From positions 1,116,001-1,180,000 of the forward strand of contig NZ_CP120983.1 of NCBI RefSeq assembly GCF_030719215.1: DNA of 64,000 nucleotides, given 5' to 3'. This document shows, piece by piece, positions 33,291 through 42,383 of the stretch (the stretch's first letter is position 1; each line of letters starts with the position of its first letter). The notes under the pieces are model-generated. The model searched no databases, was not told where the DNA came from, and saw only the letters and a list, made by a program, of their open reading frames with translations. Both the position numbers and the translations under genes were made by a program. This stretch comes from Streptomyces sp. Alt3 (GTDB lineage Bacteria; Actinomycetota; Actinomycetes; Streptomycetales; Streptomycetaceae).

Positions 33291-34189
33291 ACCGCTTCCA
33301 GTGTGTCGCCGACCTCCAGCGCCGTCACGGCGTGAAGCGGCTCTGCAGCATCCTCGGTGTCAGCCGCTCGAGCTTCTACTGCTGGCGGCGGACGGCTGTG
33401 GACCGGGCCGCCCGGCAGGTGGCCGACGCCCGCCTGGCCGCCCGGATACGGGCGGTGCACCAGGAATCGGACGGCACCTACGGAGCCCCGAGGATCACCG
33501 CCGAGCTCCGCGAGGAGAACGGTGTCGCGGTCAATCACAAGCGCGTCGCCCGGATCATGCGGGCGTCCGGGATCGAAGGAATCCGGTTGCGCCGCCGGCA
33601 CCGCACCACCGTCTCCGACCTGGCCGCCGCCAAGGCCCCGGACCTGATCGGCCGCGACTTCACCGCAGGCCAGCCGAACACGAAGTACGTCGGCGACATC
33701 ACCTACCTGCCCATCGAGGACGGGAAGTTCTGCTACCTGGCGACCGTCATCGACCTCGCATCACGCCGTCTGGCCGGCTGGGCGATCGCCGACCACATGC
33801 GCGCGGACCTCGTCACCGACGCCCTGACCGCAGCGATCCGAACCCGCGGCAGCCTCGCCGGATCGATCATGCACACCGACCACGGAGCTCAGTACACGAG
33901 CAAAATTTTCGCCGAAGCCTGCAGGTCAGCAGGGGTGCGGCGAAGCATGAGCGCGGTCGGGTCCAGCGCGGACAACGCACTCGCCGAATCCTTCAACGCG
34001 ACCTTCAAACGCGAGACCCTGCAAGGACGAAAAAGCTGGCCGACCGAGCGCGAGGCCCGACTCGACGCCTTCCGATGGCTCCACCGCTACAACACCCGAC
34101 GCCGACACTCCCGCCTCGGACAACGATCACCCATCGCCTTCGAGAACGCCCTCCACCGCACACCAACTACGCTGCCACAAGCCGCATAA
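33287..34189 (+). CDS. IS3-family transposase OrfB (DDE catalytic subunit)
   Basis: A 300-residue catalytic subunit with an integrase core. The DDE residues are seen in VGDITYLPIEDGKFCYLATV (first Asp), IMHTDHGAQYTS (second Asp) and SADNALAESFNATFKRE (Glu). The N-terminal HTH_21-type part (RAVHQESDGTYGAPRITAEL) is present. It starts at GTG 33287 overlapping the OrfA stop. It cuts and joins the element ends. No frameshift or premature stop is seen. Confidence 0.92.
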   Translation: MNRFQCVADLQRRHGVKRLCSILGVSRSSFYCWRRTAVDRAARQVADARLAARIRAVHQESDGTYGAPRITAELREENGVAVNHKRVARIMRASGIEGIRLRRRHRTTVSDLAAAKAPDLIGRDFTAGQPNTKYVGDITYLPIEDGKFCYLATVIDLASRRLAGWAIADHMRADLVTDALTAAIRTRGSLAGSIMHTDHGAQYTSKIFAEACRSAGVRRSMSAVGSSADNALAESFNATFKRETLQGRKSWPTEREARLDAFRWLHRYNTRRRHSRLGQRSPIAFENALHRTPTTLPQAA

Positions 34190-34196
34190 CCCGTGT

Positions 34197-35066
34197 TCAG
34201 GATTCGGGGTCAAGGCCCGTACGCAGTTGCACCTCCAGATCGCCCGTCCCGTGGTGACCGAGCCCGGACACGTCCCGGGTGAACCCCGGAACGAGGTCGA
34301 CGTCTTTCGGATCGACCTTCAAGTAGACGAGCACCTTGCTGCGCTGCGGCGGGCACAGGCAAGCGAAGTTCCGCAGCCGCTGGTACGCCCGATACTGCTT
34401 GCGTTCAACGCGGCTCACGCCGTCACCGAGCCCGAGGAGCGCCTCGTCGACCGCGCTCGCCAGCTCCGCCATCGACGCGCCCTCGACGTCGGCTGCCGCC
34501 TGGGCAACCGCCTGCCGGCGCACCCGTCGGGCTACCTGCATGCCACCGCTCACGGACGCCACGGCCTCAAGGCCGAACAGATCACTGCCGAAGAGTCGGT
34601 ATCGGACCAGGTCGATCGAGCGGCGGTGCTCGCGCACGGCATGCACGTCGTAGCGCGTGAAGTCGCCGGCGATACAGATCAAGCGCGGCCCGCTCCACAG
34701 GACCTGGGACGCGGCCGTCACCCCGAGCCGGTCGCGGACCAGGTGCTCGAACTCGGCCCGATGGTCCATCAACCACGCCAGGTAGAACAAGCCCTGGTTG
34801 ATGACGCCGGCGTCCGTACCGCGCTTGTACTCGACGATAACCGGCGATCCGTTCTCGTCCAGCCCGAGCGAATCGATCCGGCCCCCGTGGACGGGCCCAG
34901 TCCCGTACTCGCTCGCCAGGAACCGCACCCCCAGCAGCGTCTCCATGTGTGCCTCGACGAGACCCTGCACATCTGCCTCGGCCTCTGCAAGACGCGGCGT
35001 GACCTCAGTCATGCCGCTTTTCGTTGTGTCCGTACGAAATAGCTTCAAGCCGACCACCCCCGTCAT
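34197..35066 (-). CDS. PD-(D/E)XK nuclease-like protein, C-terminus altered by the IS
   Basis: About 289 residues. The nuclease signature is visible as Asp65 in GGRIDSLGLD and Glu79-x-Lys81 in SPVIVEYKR, the D-x(n)-ExK pattern of restriction-like or repair nucleases (DUF91/NucS-like group). The segment after it (TDAGVINQGLFYLAWLMDHR) is well conserved among actinobacterial hypothetical proteins, as far as I recall. The last five codons and the stop come from the right end of the IS element; without the IS the frame would end a few codons later. The start at 35066 is uncertain, with in-frame codons up to 35114 also possible. Role, perhaps in defence or repair, not known. Confidence 0.7.
   Translation of the reverse strand: MTGVVGLKLFRTDTTKSGMTEVTPRLAEAEADVQGLVEAHMETLLGVRFLASEYGTGPVHGGRIDSLGLDENGSPVIVEYKRGTDAGVINQGLFYLAWLMDHRAEFEHLVRDRLGVTAASQVLWSGPRLICIAGDFTRYDVHAVREHRRSIDLVRYRLFGSDLFGLEAVASVSGGMQVARRVRRQAVAQAAADVEGASMAELASAVDEALLGLGDGVSRVERKQYRAYQRLRNFACLCPPQRSKVLVYLKVDPKDVDLVPGFTRDVSGLGHHGTGDLEVQLRTGLDPES
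34214..34217. repeat. Target-site duplication, right copy
   Basis: GGCC directly after the right IS end, matching 32920-32923. Confidence 0.5.
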
Positions 35067-35472
35067 CGCATCGGAGATCGACAACGTCGAGTGGGTAGCG
35101 ATTTGTTTCCGCAACGATCGTTAAGTCTGTAAAGAGCGTATGCCGAGGGGCAATCGACCGGGTGAGTAGTCCCCGGAGCGCGGCCACGAGGACCTCCCGG
35201 TCGGCGCACTCCGTCGGCATCCAGCACGAATCCGGCACGGTACGGATATGGGAGGTGATGACAGGTGACGGGAGGTCAGAAAAATCCAGCACCTAGCCAT
35301 CAAACGCGGTGGCAACCAGGATCGTTCATGTAGCGAGATCGGCAACTCACGTCATACGTCAGGGAGAGGGCAAGGGTAGATATGGCTTGTCGGCCGTCTC
35401 CGCCCGGGCTACCGAGGACGTGTGGTCCTCCAGAGTTCCTCGGCGGTAGTCGCTGGGCATACTCGAATCGGG
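35067..35472. other. Intergenic region between nuclease-like gene and GH43 gene
   Basis: About 400 bases with lower GC than the surroundings. A short minus-strand frame (35005-35292) overlaps the start of the nuclease-like gene but has no recognisable features. No repeat of an integrase attachment site was found. Probably holds the promoter of the nuclease-like gene and the far edge of the former mobile element. Confidence 0.35.
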
Positions 35473-36963
35473 TCAGCCGTCCCGGTCCAAGGCATCGGGG
35501 TCATCGGATCCCGTGTAGGTGAACGATCGGACGATCAGGTCACCTCGGTCACAGAAGACGCCGATCAAGCGACCGGTCATCCCTCCGGCGACCTCCGTCG
35601 AGAAGTACCGGCCGTCGACACGGCCGATCTCGGTGGTGCCGTCGCGGCCGGTGACTGTGGCGACAAGCTTGTCGGGGCCCAGTTCGGTGCTGAAGATATG
35701 GCCGTCGGCTGGCTCTATCCGGAGTGTCAAGGTGAGGTCGGTTTGACCGTCGATGTTGGTCTCACCGAGGAGTGACACAAGTGAGCCGATGCGGGCAACG
35801 GCACGTACCTGCCCGCCGGCAACTTCCAGCCGCACCGCGTGCCGGGGGTCGATACGCAGTTCCAATCCGCCCTCGCCGTCCTCGACGCGGACCTCCGCAC
35901 GGATTCGGGCGTAGAGGTGCTCCTGACGGCGTCCCACGAAAACAGGCTCCCCGGAGTCGGCGGGAGTGAGTCGCCAGCCGTTCTTGGCCGGCTGCAGGAG
36001 CTCGTCGGGAAACCGGCCGGGGGCGGCCCAGGACGGAGGAAGGATGGTGCCTGACAGTTCCTCGGTCACGATGGCCGGGTAGGCCGCTTCCACCGGCTCC
36101 CCGACCTGGGGCCATCCGTCCTCCCAGGTGATCCGCGAGGCGAAGGTCTCCCGCCCGAGAACGTGCCACTCGGGACTGGTCCCCCGGGTCCTGACGCCGT
36201 GGTACACCAGGACCCACTGCCCGTCCGGTAGCTCGACGAGGTCGCCGTGGCCGGCGTTCTGCACCGGTGAATCGGTGCCTCGAGCGGTGAGGATCGGGTT
36301 CCACGGACACGGCTCGAACGGTCCGGCGGGGGAAGAACCACGAGCGATCGTGATCGTGTGCCCACGCTCGGTCCCGCCCTCGGCGATGAGCTGGTACCAG
36401 ATATCCCCGATGCGATAGAGGTGTGGCCCTTCCGGGAATTTGCCACCGGTGCCCTGCCACAGCTGCCGTGGCTCGGAGAGGACCTTGCCCGTCGTGGGGT
36501 CGACCTCCGCTTGGACCAGGCCCATGGGCCCGTGGTCGTCGAAGCCCGACCATGTCAGGTAGCAGGTGCCGTCCCTGTCCCAGGCCAGGTCTGGATCGAT
36601 GCCCGGAGCGTCGGGGAACCGCACCGGATCCGACCAGGGCCCAGCCGGGTCCTGGGCGGTCACCAGGAGGTGGCCTCCGCCATCGGTCAGGTTCGTGGTG
36701 ATGAGCCAGAACAAGCCATCATGGTGGCGTAGCGTCGGCGCGAAGATGCCTCCTGACGCCGCCGCTCCGGTGAGGGACAGCTGCGAAGGCCTGTCGAGCG
36801 CGTGCCCGATGTGCTCCCAGGTCCGCAGGTCGGTCGACCGGTACAGCGGGACTCCAGGTGCGTACTCAAAGCTGGAGTGGGCCATGTAGTACGTACCGTC
36901 GACACGGCAGATCGTGGGGTCGGGGTGAAAGCCGCTGACGACGGGCCGGGTGGGCAGGTGCAT
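35473..36963 (-). CDS. Glycoside hydrolase family 43 (xylosidase/arabinofuranosidase type)
   Basis: A 496-residue GH43 enzyme without signal peptide. The three catalytic carboxylates are recognisable: Asp in SGFHPDPTICRVDGTYYM (base), Asp in APGIDPDLAWD (pKa modulator) and Glu in GKFPEGPHLYRIGD (acid). The five-bladed propeller covers about residues 1-300 and is followed by a beta-sandwich (LYARIRAEVRVEDGEGGLEL) as in beta-xylosidases of this family. It should release xylose or arabinose from imported or small glycosides. It follows the GH78 rhamnosidase gene on the same strand, separated by 105 bases containing a hairpin. Confidence 0.9.
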   Translation of the reverse strand: MHLPTRPVVSGFHPDPTICRVDGTYYMAHSSFEYAPGVPLYRSTDLRTWEHIGHALDRPSQLSLTGAAASGGIFAPTLRHHDGLFWLITTNLTDGGGHLLVTAQDPAGPWSDPVRFPDAPGIDPDLAWDRDGTCYLTWSGFDDHGPMGLVQAEVDPTTGKVLSEPRQLWQGTGGKFPEGPHLYRIGDIWYQLIAEGGTERGHTITIARGSSPAGPFEPCPWNPILTARGTDSPVQNAGHGDLVELPDGQWVLVYHGVRTRGTSPEWHVLGRETFASRITWEDGWPQVGEPVEAAYPAIVTEELSGTILPPSWAAPGRFPDELLQPAKNGWRLTPADSGEPVFVGRRQEHLYARIRAEVRVEDGEGGLELRIDPRHAVRLEVAGGQVRAVARIGSLVSLLGETNIDGQTDLTLTLRIEPADGHIFSTELGPDKLVATVTGRDGTTEIGRVDGRYFSTEVAGGMTGRLIGVFCDRGDLIVRSFTYTGSDDPDALDRDG

Positions 36964-36989
36964 TGTCTCTCCTGTCGGGAAAGGTCCAC

Positions 36990-37008
36990 GCCTGATCTGC
37001 GATCAGGC
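36990..37008 (-). terminator. Inverted repeat between GH78 and GH43 genes
   Basis: GCCTGATC (36990-36997) and GATCAGGC (37001-37008) form an 8-bp perfect stem with a 3-base loop, 60 bases after the rhamnosidase stop and 27 bases before the GH43 start. It may terminate or attenuate transcription, or be an operator for GH43. Confidence 0.4.
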
Positions 37009-37068
37009 CGAACGAGAAGTCGGCCCCGTTGCGAGTTGGTTACCGCTCAGGCCGATGCGTCTCGCTGG

Positions 37069-39729
37069 TCATGCTTCGTCCTGGCGGTTAGTCCATTCGA
37101 AGAGCGCTGTCCCGGGGCCGATGTCAGCACGTCGGCCGTCGGGAAGCCTGACTTCGGCCTGGGTGCCCGGGGGCACCACTACGCGCATGCGGGTGGTTTC
37201 CCCGTGGTTCCGCCAAGCCACTTCGATGCGGCCGTAAGGACTGTCATGGCCGGCTTCCGCCCAGGTCAGCCCGCTACCTGGGCACGGTTGCACCCTGAAG
37301 CGCCGGTAGCCCGGTCCCTCGTCAAGGACACGCAGCCCTGCTACGAACCGGTGCAGGAAGGAAATGACCGCGCCCTTGCTGTAGTGGTTCAGCGATTCGT
37401 GCGCCACCCCATCGGCGTCTATGGCCTCCCACAACTCCCAGACCGTGGTGGCCCCGTTATCCAGCATGTGCATCCATGACGGCGGCGTGTTCTGCAGCAG
37501 CAGCTCGTAGGCGAGGTCGGCATAACCCGTCTCGGCAAGGACGGGAAGAAGATGCGGCGTGGCCAGGAAGCCAGTCCCGACTCGGGTGCCAACAGCTCTC
37601 ACTAGTTCGGCCAGGCGATGGGCGAGGGACGGCCGCAGGTCCGCGTCGACAAGGTCGAAGGCGAGCGCTCGGACCAGGGTGGCCTGGGTCTCGGGCTGCA
37701 CTCGGCCCGTCTCGTCCACGAACTCGGTCTGCCAGGCGAGGCGGGCGTGTTCGCTGATCTCACGGTAGCGCTCAGCCTCGGCCTCACGCCCCAGTACAAC
37801 AGCGATGCGGCTCAGCAGACAGCTGGAGTGCCGCAGATAGGCGGTGGCGACCGCGGACTGGTCGAGGGTGCGCAGCTCCTCCCAGCCGGGCTGATCCCCT
37901 GGTTCCAGCCACTCGCCGAAGTGGAAGCCGGTGTCCCAGAGGTACTCCTCGTGCGGCGCGGGCTCGGGAAGGTTCGCGGCGCGGTGCGGGTGCCGTCCCT
38001 CTCGCGCCATCCGGATTGCCCGTTCGACCCACGCCACCATCGACGGCCACTGCCGCTCCAGCAACTCCCGGTCTCCGTACGCCCGGAAGATCTCCCACGG
38101 CACGATCACCGCGGCATCCCCCCAGCCCGCCGAGCCCAGGTTCTCCCCGATGAGGGGATGGTCGCGTGTGGCGGGGCCCAGCTGGTCGGGGACGAAGTTG
38201 GGTACGACACCGTCTTCGAACTGCTGCGTGGCCAGATCTCGCAGCCATTTCCGAGAGAAGCCGGCCACGTCGAAGAGGAAGGCGGCGGTCGGGACGAAGA
38301 GAGCCCAGTCGCCGGTCCACCCCGATCGCTCTCTGGTTGGGCAGTCTGTGGGGATGTCGACAGCGTTGCCCAGGAAACTGCGTACGGCGATCTCGTGCAG
38401 CCGATTCAGGCGTTCGTCGGCGCAGCGGAAGGTTCCGGTCGGTCGCAGGTCGGTGTGGACGACGACGGCGGTGAGGTCGTCGGGGGTGAGGTCGCGCAGG
38501 TCGCCCTCCACGGCCACGTACCGGAACCCCTTGGTGGCGTGCCGGGGTTCGAAAACCTCACCTGTGCGGCCGGCGGAGACGACCACGTCCACCTGGCCGG
38601 GGTTCAGTTTTTCCTCCCAGTCGGGCGGCATGTGGTCCGGGAGCAGATTGCGCCGGGTGACCTCCCCGTCCGGGGTCAGGGCCTCGCCATGGATGAGGGT
38701 CAGCCGGGTGCCCCGGGGGCCGAGTTCGGACAGGCGCACCCATCCGACGACGTTCTCGCCGAAGTCGGCCACCTGAGCGCCGGAGGGGGAGCGGCTGACC
38801 GACAGGGGTCTGCGGTACCCGGTCCTGCGGACCGGGGGCGCGGGGGACGCGGCCAGGCGGTCGTACCCGGTGTCTGCCACGGTGACGGGTGTCCAGGTAC
38901 GGGCGTCGGAGACGCCGGAGGTCCATCCGACCGGTTCCGCCCGCAGGTCTGCGGTGACCCCGCCCAGGAGGTCTGCGCGGGTGATTCCGCCTGTGGTGCT
39001 GGTCCAGGTCGCGTCGGTGCAGAAGACGTCCTCCGTGCCGTCATGCAGGGTGAGATGCATCTGGAGGAGCAGGGCAGTGCGGGTCCCGAAGCAGTCGGCG
39101 TCCCGGAACATGCCGTTGACGCCGCGGAACCAGCCGTCGGACAGGACGGCACCGACGGTGTTGGCGCCGGGGCGGAGCAGGGAGCCGACGTCGTAGGTCT
39201 GCACCTGGAGGGTGCTGCGGTAATCGGTGAAGCCGGGGGTGAGTTCGTCGTCTCCGATCCGGACACCGTTGACGAAGAGTTCGTAGATGCCCTCGGCAGT
39301 GACGTGCGCCCGCGCGGTCGTCACCGCGCCGGGCAGGGTCAGTATCCCGCGCAGGAGATGGGCGGGCCGCTCCCCCGCAGCTGCCACGGTCTCCTCGGCG
39401 GGCTGGATCCAGGCCGCCTGCCAGTCCTCCGGCTCCAACAGTCCGGCCTCCAGCCACGACGGCGCCGACCAATCGCTGCGACCGGCGTCCGTCCAGACGC
39501 GGACCTGCCAGGCGCGGCGCTCCCGCGAGCGCAGTGGCGGTGCCCCGGTGGCGACCAGCACGCTCTCACCGGACTCCACCTTGCCCGAGTCCCACTCCCC
39601 CATGCGCAGCTGGTAGGCGTGTTGCACCCGGCAATCGGACGGAAGCAGCCAGGACAGTCTCGGCCGGGGCTCCGTGATGCCGTGTGCGTCGTCCAAGAAC
39701 TCGACTCGAAGCCGTGTGGGTGCGCTCAC
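37069..39729 (-). CDS. Alpha-L-rhamnosidase, GH78
   Basis: An 886-residue GH78 enzyme in the usual domain order. The N-terminal beta-sandwich starts with LRVEFLDDAHGITEPRPRLSW, then come the accessory rhamnosidase domain (RGILTLPGAVTTARAHVTAEGIYELFVNG) and the (alpha/alpha)6 barrel with DCPTRERSGWTGD, where the acidic residues of the active site lie. The C-terminal beta domain includes YGRIEVAWRNHGETT. No signal peptide, so it is intracellular and acts on small rhamnosides. It starts 182 bases from the monooxygenase gene on the same strand. With the flavin enzymes upstream, aromatic or flavonoid rhamnosides are attractive substrates, but that is inference. Confidence 0.92.
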   Translation of the reverse strand: MSAPTRLRVEFLDDAHGITEPRPRLSWLLPSDCRVQHAYQLRMGEWDSGKVESGESVLVATGAPPLRSRERRAWQVRVWTDAGRSDWSAPSWLEAGLLEPEDWQAAWIQPAEETVAAAGERPAHLLRGILTLPGAVTTARAHVTAEGIYELFVNGVRIGDDELTPGFTDYRSTLQVQTYDVGSLLRPGANTVGAVLSDGWFRGVNGMFRDADCFGTRTALLLQMHLTLHDGTEDVFCTDATWTSTTGGITRADLLGGVTADLRAEPVGWTSGVSDARTWTPVTVADTGYDRLAASPAPPVRRTGYRRPLSVSRSPSGAQVADFGENVVGWVRLSELGPRGTRLTLIHGEALTPDGEVTRRNLLPDHMPPDWEEKLNPGQVDVVVSAGRTGEVFEPRHATKGFRYVAVEGDLRDLTPDDLTAVVVHTDLRPTGTFRCADERLNRLHEIAVRSFLGNAVDIPTDCPTRERSGWTGDWALFVPTAAFLFDVAGFSRKWLRDLATQQFEDGVVPNFVPDQLGPATRDHPLIGENLGSAGWGDAAVIVPWEIFRAYGDRELLERQWPSMVAWVERAIRMAREGRHPHRAANLPEPAPHEEYLWDTGFHFGEWLEPGDQPGWEELRTLDQSAVATAYLRHSSCLLSRIAVVLGREAEAERYREISEHARLAWQTEFVDETGRVQPETQATLVRALAFDLVDADLRPSLAHRLAELVRAVGTRVGTGFLATPHLLPVLAETGYADLAYELLLQNTPPSWMHMLDNGATTVWELWEAIDADGVAHESLNHYSKGAVISFLHRFVAGLRVLDEGPGYRRFRVQPCPGSGLTWAEAGHDSPYGRIEVAWRNHGETTRMRVVVPPGTQAEVRLPDGRRADIGPGTALFEWTNRQDEA

Positions 39730-39910
39730 GGGATTACCTTCCTTGTGCTTTCCTGCTGAGATGCAGGTGATACGACGTCACCAAGAGTGAGTGTGGGCGT
39801 CGGGCGTCCCCGCCGTCCCGCTGTTCCGGATCGGTGCCGGGCGGGAACAGGGGACAGCGGTGCGAAAGGGCAGGCGCGCAAGCGTCGGCTGGGTCGGTTT
39901 CGCCTTACGG

Positions 39911-41011
39911 TCAGTTCGACCGGAACTTGGGCATCACCTCGGTGGCGAAGAGTTCGAGCGACTTCTTGCCGAACTCAGCACGCTCCAGGGTGAGCGGACC
40001 GCCCAGGAATCCGCCGAGCACGTTGCCGATGCCGATCCCGGACACCTCCTGGAGGTGCTCGGCAACGGTGGCCGGGCTGCCCCAGACGCACCAGGTGCGC
40101 TGCCATCCGGAATCCAGGGCGTTGGGCGGCGACTTGAGGGTGACGCCGGACAGCTTCTCGGCCTCCAGGTTGGCCTCGTGCTCGCGCTCGACGGCCGCCT
40201 GGTACTGCCCCATGAGGATCTGGAACTCCTCCTCGGCCTGCTCGTCCGTCTCGGCGACGTGGACGTGCTGGTAGGTGTGTGTAGTCCACTCCAGCGCCCG
40301 GGCCACCTTGTCCTGCGGGTGTCCGGCGGCCTCCAGGGCCGTGCGGTAGGCCGTAAAGTGCGTGCGCAGGTGCTTCAGCGGCTCGCCATCGTCCAGGGCG
40401 GGTGGCGTGAAGGCCGGGATGAATGCGGGCTGAGCCTCGGCTGCCGCCCGCTCGACGCTCGACGGGCGCAGGGCGACCGACATCAGCTGCGGGCCACCTT
40501 CGGTGTACGAGGCGGGGACGATGCGGGAGACCACGGCGCCCTTGTAGTGACCGTTGTCGAACACGAACGGCTCGTCCTCGGCCTTCTTGTCCCACAGCTG
40601 CCGCACCAGGGCGAGGTGGGACTTGGACAGTTCCGGCGTGTCCTTGAAGTTGATGCCGAGGCCGATCATCTCCTCGGGGGTGGTGCCGCTGCCGGTGCCG
40701 ACGAGGAGCTTGCCGTCGGTGAGCTGGTCCAGGAGGTTGAGGCGCTCGGCAAAGCGCACGGGGTGGTGCAGCGCGATGGTCTGCACGGAGAACCCGTAGT
40801 ACAGGCGGGGCAGCCGGGCTGCCAGGAACGAGGCGAACATCATCGGGTCGCTGGCGGGCGGGCAGTAGCCCGTGAAGTGGTGGTCGGGGAGGAAGACTGC
40901 GTCGAAGCCGAGGCGTTCGACGTCGACAGCATGGTCGACGAGTGCCTTGGTGATGCGCCGATCCTCGTCCGGACCTGCTGAGCGGGTGGTGAGAAATGCG
41001 GAGAAGCGCAC
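39911..41011 (-). CDS. Luciferase-like (LLM) flavin-dependent monooxygenase
   Basis: A 366-residue bacterial-luciferase-type monooxygenase. The N-terminal strand and flavin region are MRFSAFLTTRSAG and GFDAVFLPDHHFTGYCPPASD; the conserved RFAERLNLLDQLTDGKLLVGTGSG marks the family. It needs reduced FMN from a partner reductase, and the fused flavin reductase at 41138 lies directly upstream in the same direction. Such two-component systems hydroxylate or cleave aromatic and other small molecules. No own copy of the 16-bp palindrome is seen, but the upstream reductase has one, so the two are probably one transcript. Confidence 0.88.
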   Translation of the reverse strand: MRFSAFLTTRSAGPDEDRRITKALVDHAVDVERLGFDAVFLPDHHFTGYCPPASDPMMFASFLAARLPRLYYGFSVQTIALHHPVRFAERLNLLDQLTDGKLLVGTGSGTTPEEMIGLGINFKDTPELSKSHLALVRQLWDKKAEDEPFVFDNGHYKGAVVSRIVPASYTEGGPQLMSVALRPSSVERAAAEAQPAFIPAFTPPALDDGEPLKHLRTHFTAYRTALEAAGHPQDKVARALEWTTHTYQHVHVAETDEQAEEEFQILMGQYQAAVEREHEANLEAEKLSGVTLKSPPNALDSGWQRTWCVWGSPATVAEHLQEVSGIGIGNVLGGFLGGPLTLERAEFGKKSLELFATEVMPKFRSN

Positions 41012-41137
41012 GGTGGCCTCCTGGTCTGCCCACGTCGGGCGTGGGGGTGGTCGGGGAAAACGAGGAGGTGGGCGACGCCCGGGTCGCCCGCCTCAGAGGA
41101 ACAAGGTGAGTGGTATATGGGCAGTCCAGGTCCCGGG

Positions 41138-42304
41138 TCAGGAACCGATCAGCGCGCGAGCGCGTTCGACGCCGGCCAGCAGGCGGTCGCGGCACTCGAC
41201 CAGCCGGTCGGGTGTCTCGTTTCCGGTGAAGCCGATGAGGTGCAAGGAGAGCCCGACACGCCCGTCGGCGGTGTGCACCGCCGCCGCGAGTGAGGTGACG
41301 TCCGTCAGCTCGCGCAGCGGGACCCGCAGGCCGGGCTCAGGACCCCGTTCGGCGATCCGGCGGAGGAGGTCTCCGGCCCGGTCTGTGTCGTTCGCGCCGT
41401 TCTCAACCACCCGCTCGAACCGGTCGGCGGTCGCCCGGCCGGTGGTCACCTGGTAGCCCAGAGCCCGGACGGCCTCGAGATCCTCACGAGCGGTGCGTCC
41501 GCCCTGTTCGCCCAGAAGCTGGCTGCTCCTGGCGATCCATGTCTCCTGTTCGGCCGGCGAGGCCCAGGCGGCGAAGAGCGGTCCGAAGGGGGCCGCGAGC
41601 GGGAAGGCCGCGCCGACCCGCGTGGGACTGCCGTGGGGCGAGGATCCGACACCAGCCGCCACGAGGGAGACGACGTGATCGTCCATCGCCGCGCTGACGA
41701 GGCATTCAAGGCCGAGTTCGCGGGCGATGGCCTCGGCCTCCGGGCGAACGGCGTCGGCGAGCCGCAGCCGTGCGCCCGGCTCCGGCGACTCGGCCTGGAG
41801 GGAGAGGGGAGCCGGGGCGCCATACCCGCCGCGCAGGAACAGCAGGGGCAGTGCGGGTGATTCGGGTACCGCGATGTCCTGGACCCGTCCGAGCACGATG
41901 TCGTGGTCACCGGCTTCGATCACAGACTCGACGGCACAGTCGACCCACAGGACGGCTCCACTCACTCGGGGACTGCCGGACGGGGCGTCGTCGGCGCAGT
42001 AACGCTGGAACCGGTCCATCTCCTTGGTGAAGAACGACCGGCACACCTCCTCCTGGCCGGCCCCGAGAACACTCACACAGAACCGGCCGGCCTCACGGAT
42101 GCGCGGCCAAGAGGTGCTGGAGCGGTCCGGAAGGAAAGCGACGAGGGGCGGGGCGAGCGAGACGGAGGTGAAGGTGCCCACGACCATCCCGACCGGCGTG
42201 CCGACCGCGTCGCGGGATGCCACCAGAGCGACACCTGTCGGGTAGTGACCGAGCGCCTTGCGGAACTTGGCGGGCGCGATCGGCTTGGTCGTAGGAGTGT
42301 CCAT
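41138..42304 (-). CDS. Flavin reductase fused to an IclR-type ligand-binding domain
   Basis: A 388-residue fusion. Residues about 12-160 are a HpaC/RutF-type flavin reductase (FRKALGHYPTGVALVAS, GMVVGTFTSVSLAPPLVAF, GRFCVSVLGAGQEEVCRSF). Residues about 180-388 resemble the effector domain of IclR regulators (RVGAAFPLAAPFGPLFAAW, VTSLAAAVHTADGRVGLSLH) but there is no DNA-binding helix-turn-helix. A ligand domain on a reductase is known from the p-hydroxyphenylacetate hydroxylase reductase C1, whose MarR-like tail lets the substrate stimulate NADH use. By analogy this enzyme may make FMNH2 only when substrate is present. The ATG at 42304 was chosen; a TTG at 42334 lies within the palindrome upstream. 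Confidence 0.85.
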   Translation of the reverse strand: MDTPTTKPIAPAKFRKALGHYPTGVALVASRDAVGTPVGMVVGTFTSVSLAPPLVAFLPDRSSTSWPRIREAGRFCVSVLGAGQEEVCRSFFTKEMDRFQRYCADDAPSGSPRVSGAVLWVDCAVESVIEAGDHDIVLGRVQDIAVPESPALPLLFLRGGYGAPAPLSLQAESPEPGARLRLADAVRPEAEAIARELGLECLVSAAMDDHVVSLVAAGVGSSPHGSPTRVGAAFPLAAPFGPLFAAWASPAEQETWIARSSQLLGEQGGRTAREDLEAVRALGYQVTTGRATADRFERVVENGANDTDRAGDLLRRIAERGPEPGLRVPLRELTDVTSLAAAVHTADGRVGLSLHLIGFTGNETPDRLVECRDRLLAGVERARALIGS

Positions 42305-42324
42305 GGCGAATCGTTGCCTCACTT

Positions 42325-42340
42325 CAGAATCCAAACTCTG
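42325..42340. promoter_or_regulatory. 16-bp palindrome site A, upstream of flavin reductase fusion
   Basis: CAGAAT-CCAA-ACTCTG, one mismatch from CAGAAT-N4-ATTCTG. It lies 21 bases before the ATG, where it would cover the promoter or early transcript. Same motif as at 44009, 44124, 44197, 48565 and 49155. Confidence 0.55.
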
Positions 42341-42383
42341 ATTTTAGATTAGAGCGGGAGCCCTGACCGGTCAAAGGGTCGCG

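Larger units (their letters stand above)
32924..34213 (+). mobile_element. IS3-family insertion sequence, complete
   Basis: A 1290-bp element with two overlapping transposase genes. Both ends share TTGACCCCG (32924-32932 and reverse complement at 34205-34213), continuing as an imperfect terminal repeat of about 24 bp. GGCC flanks both ends. Both reading frames are intact, so the copy may still be active. It interrupts the C-terminal codons of the nuclease-like gene on one side and abuts the integrase fragment on the other. Confidence 0.85.

Noticed and set aside
35005..35292. 95-codon minus-strand frame overlapping the nuclease-like start
   Set aside because: No ribosome binding site or family pattern, and it overlaps the nuclease-like gene; cannot be supported as a gene.
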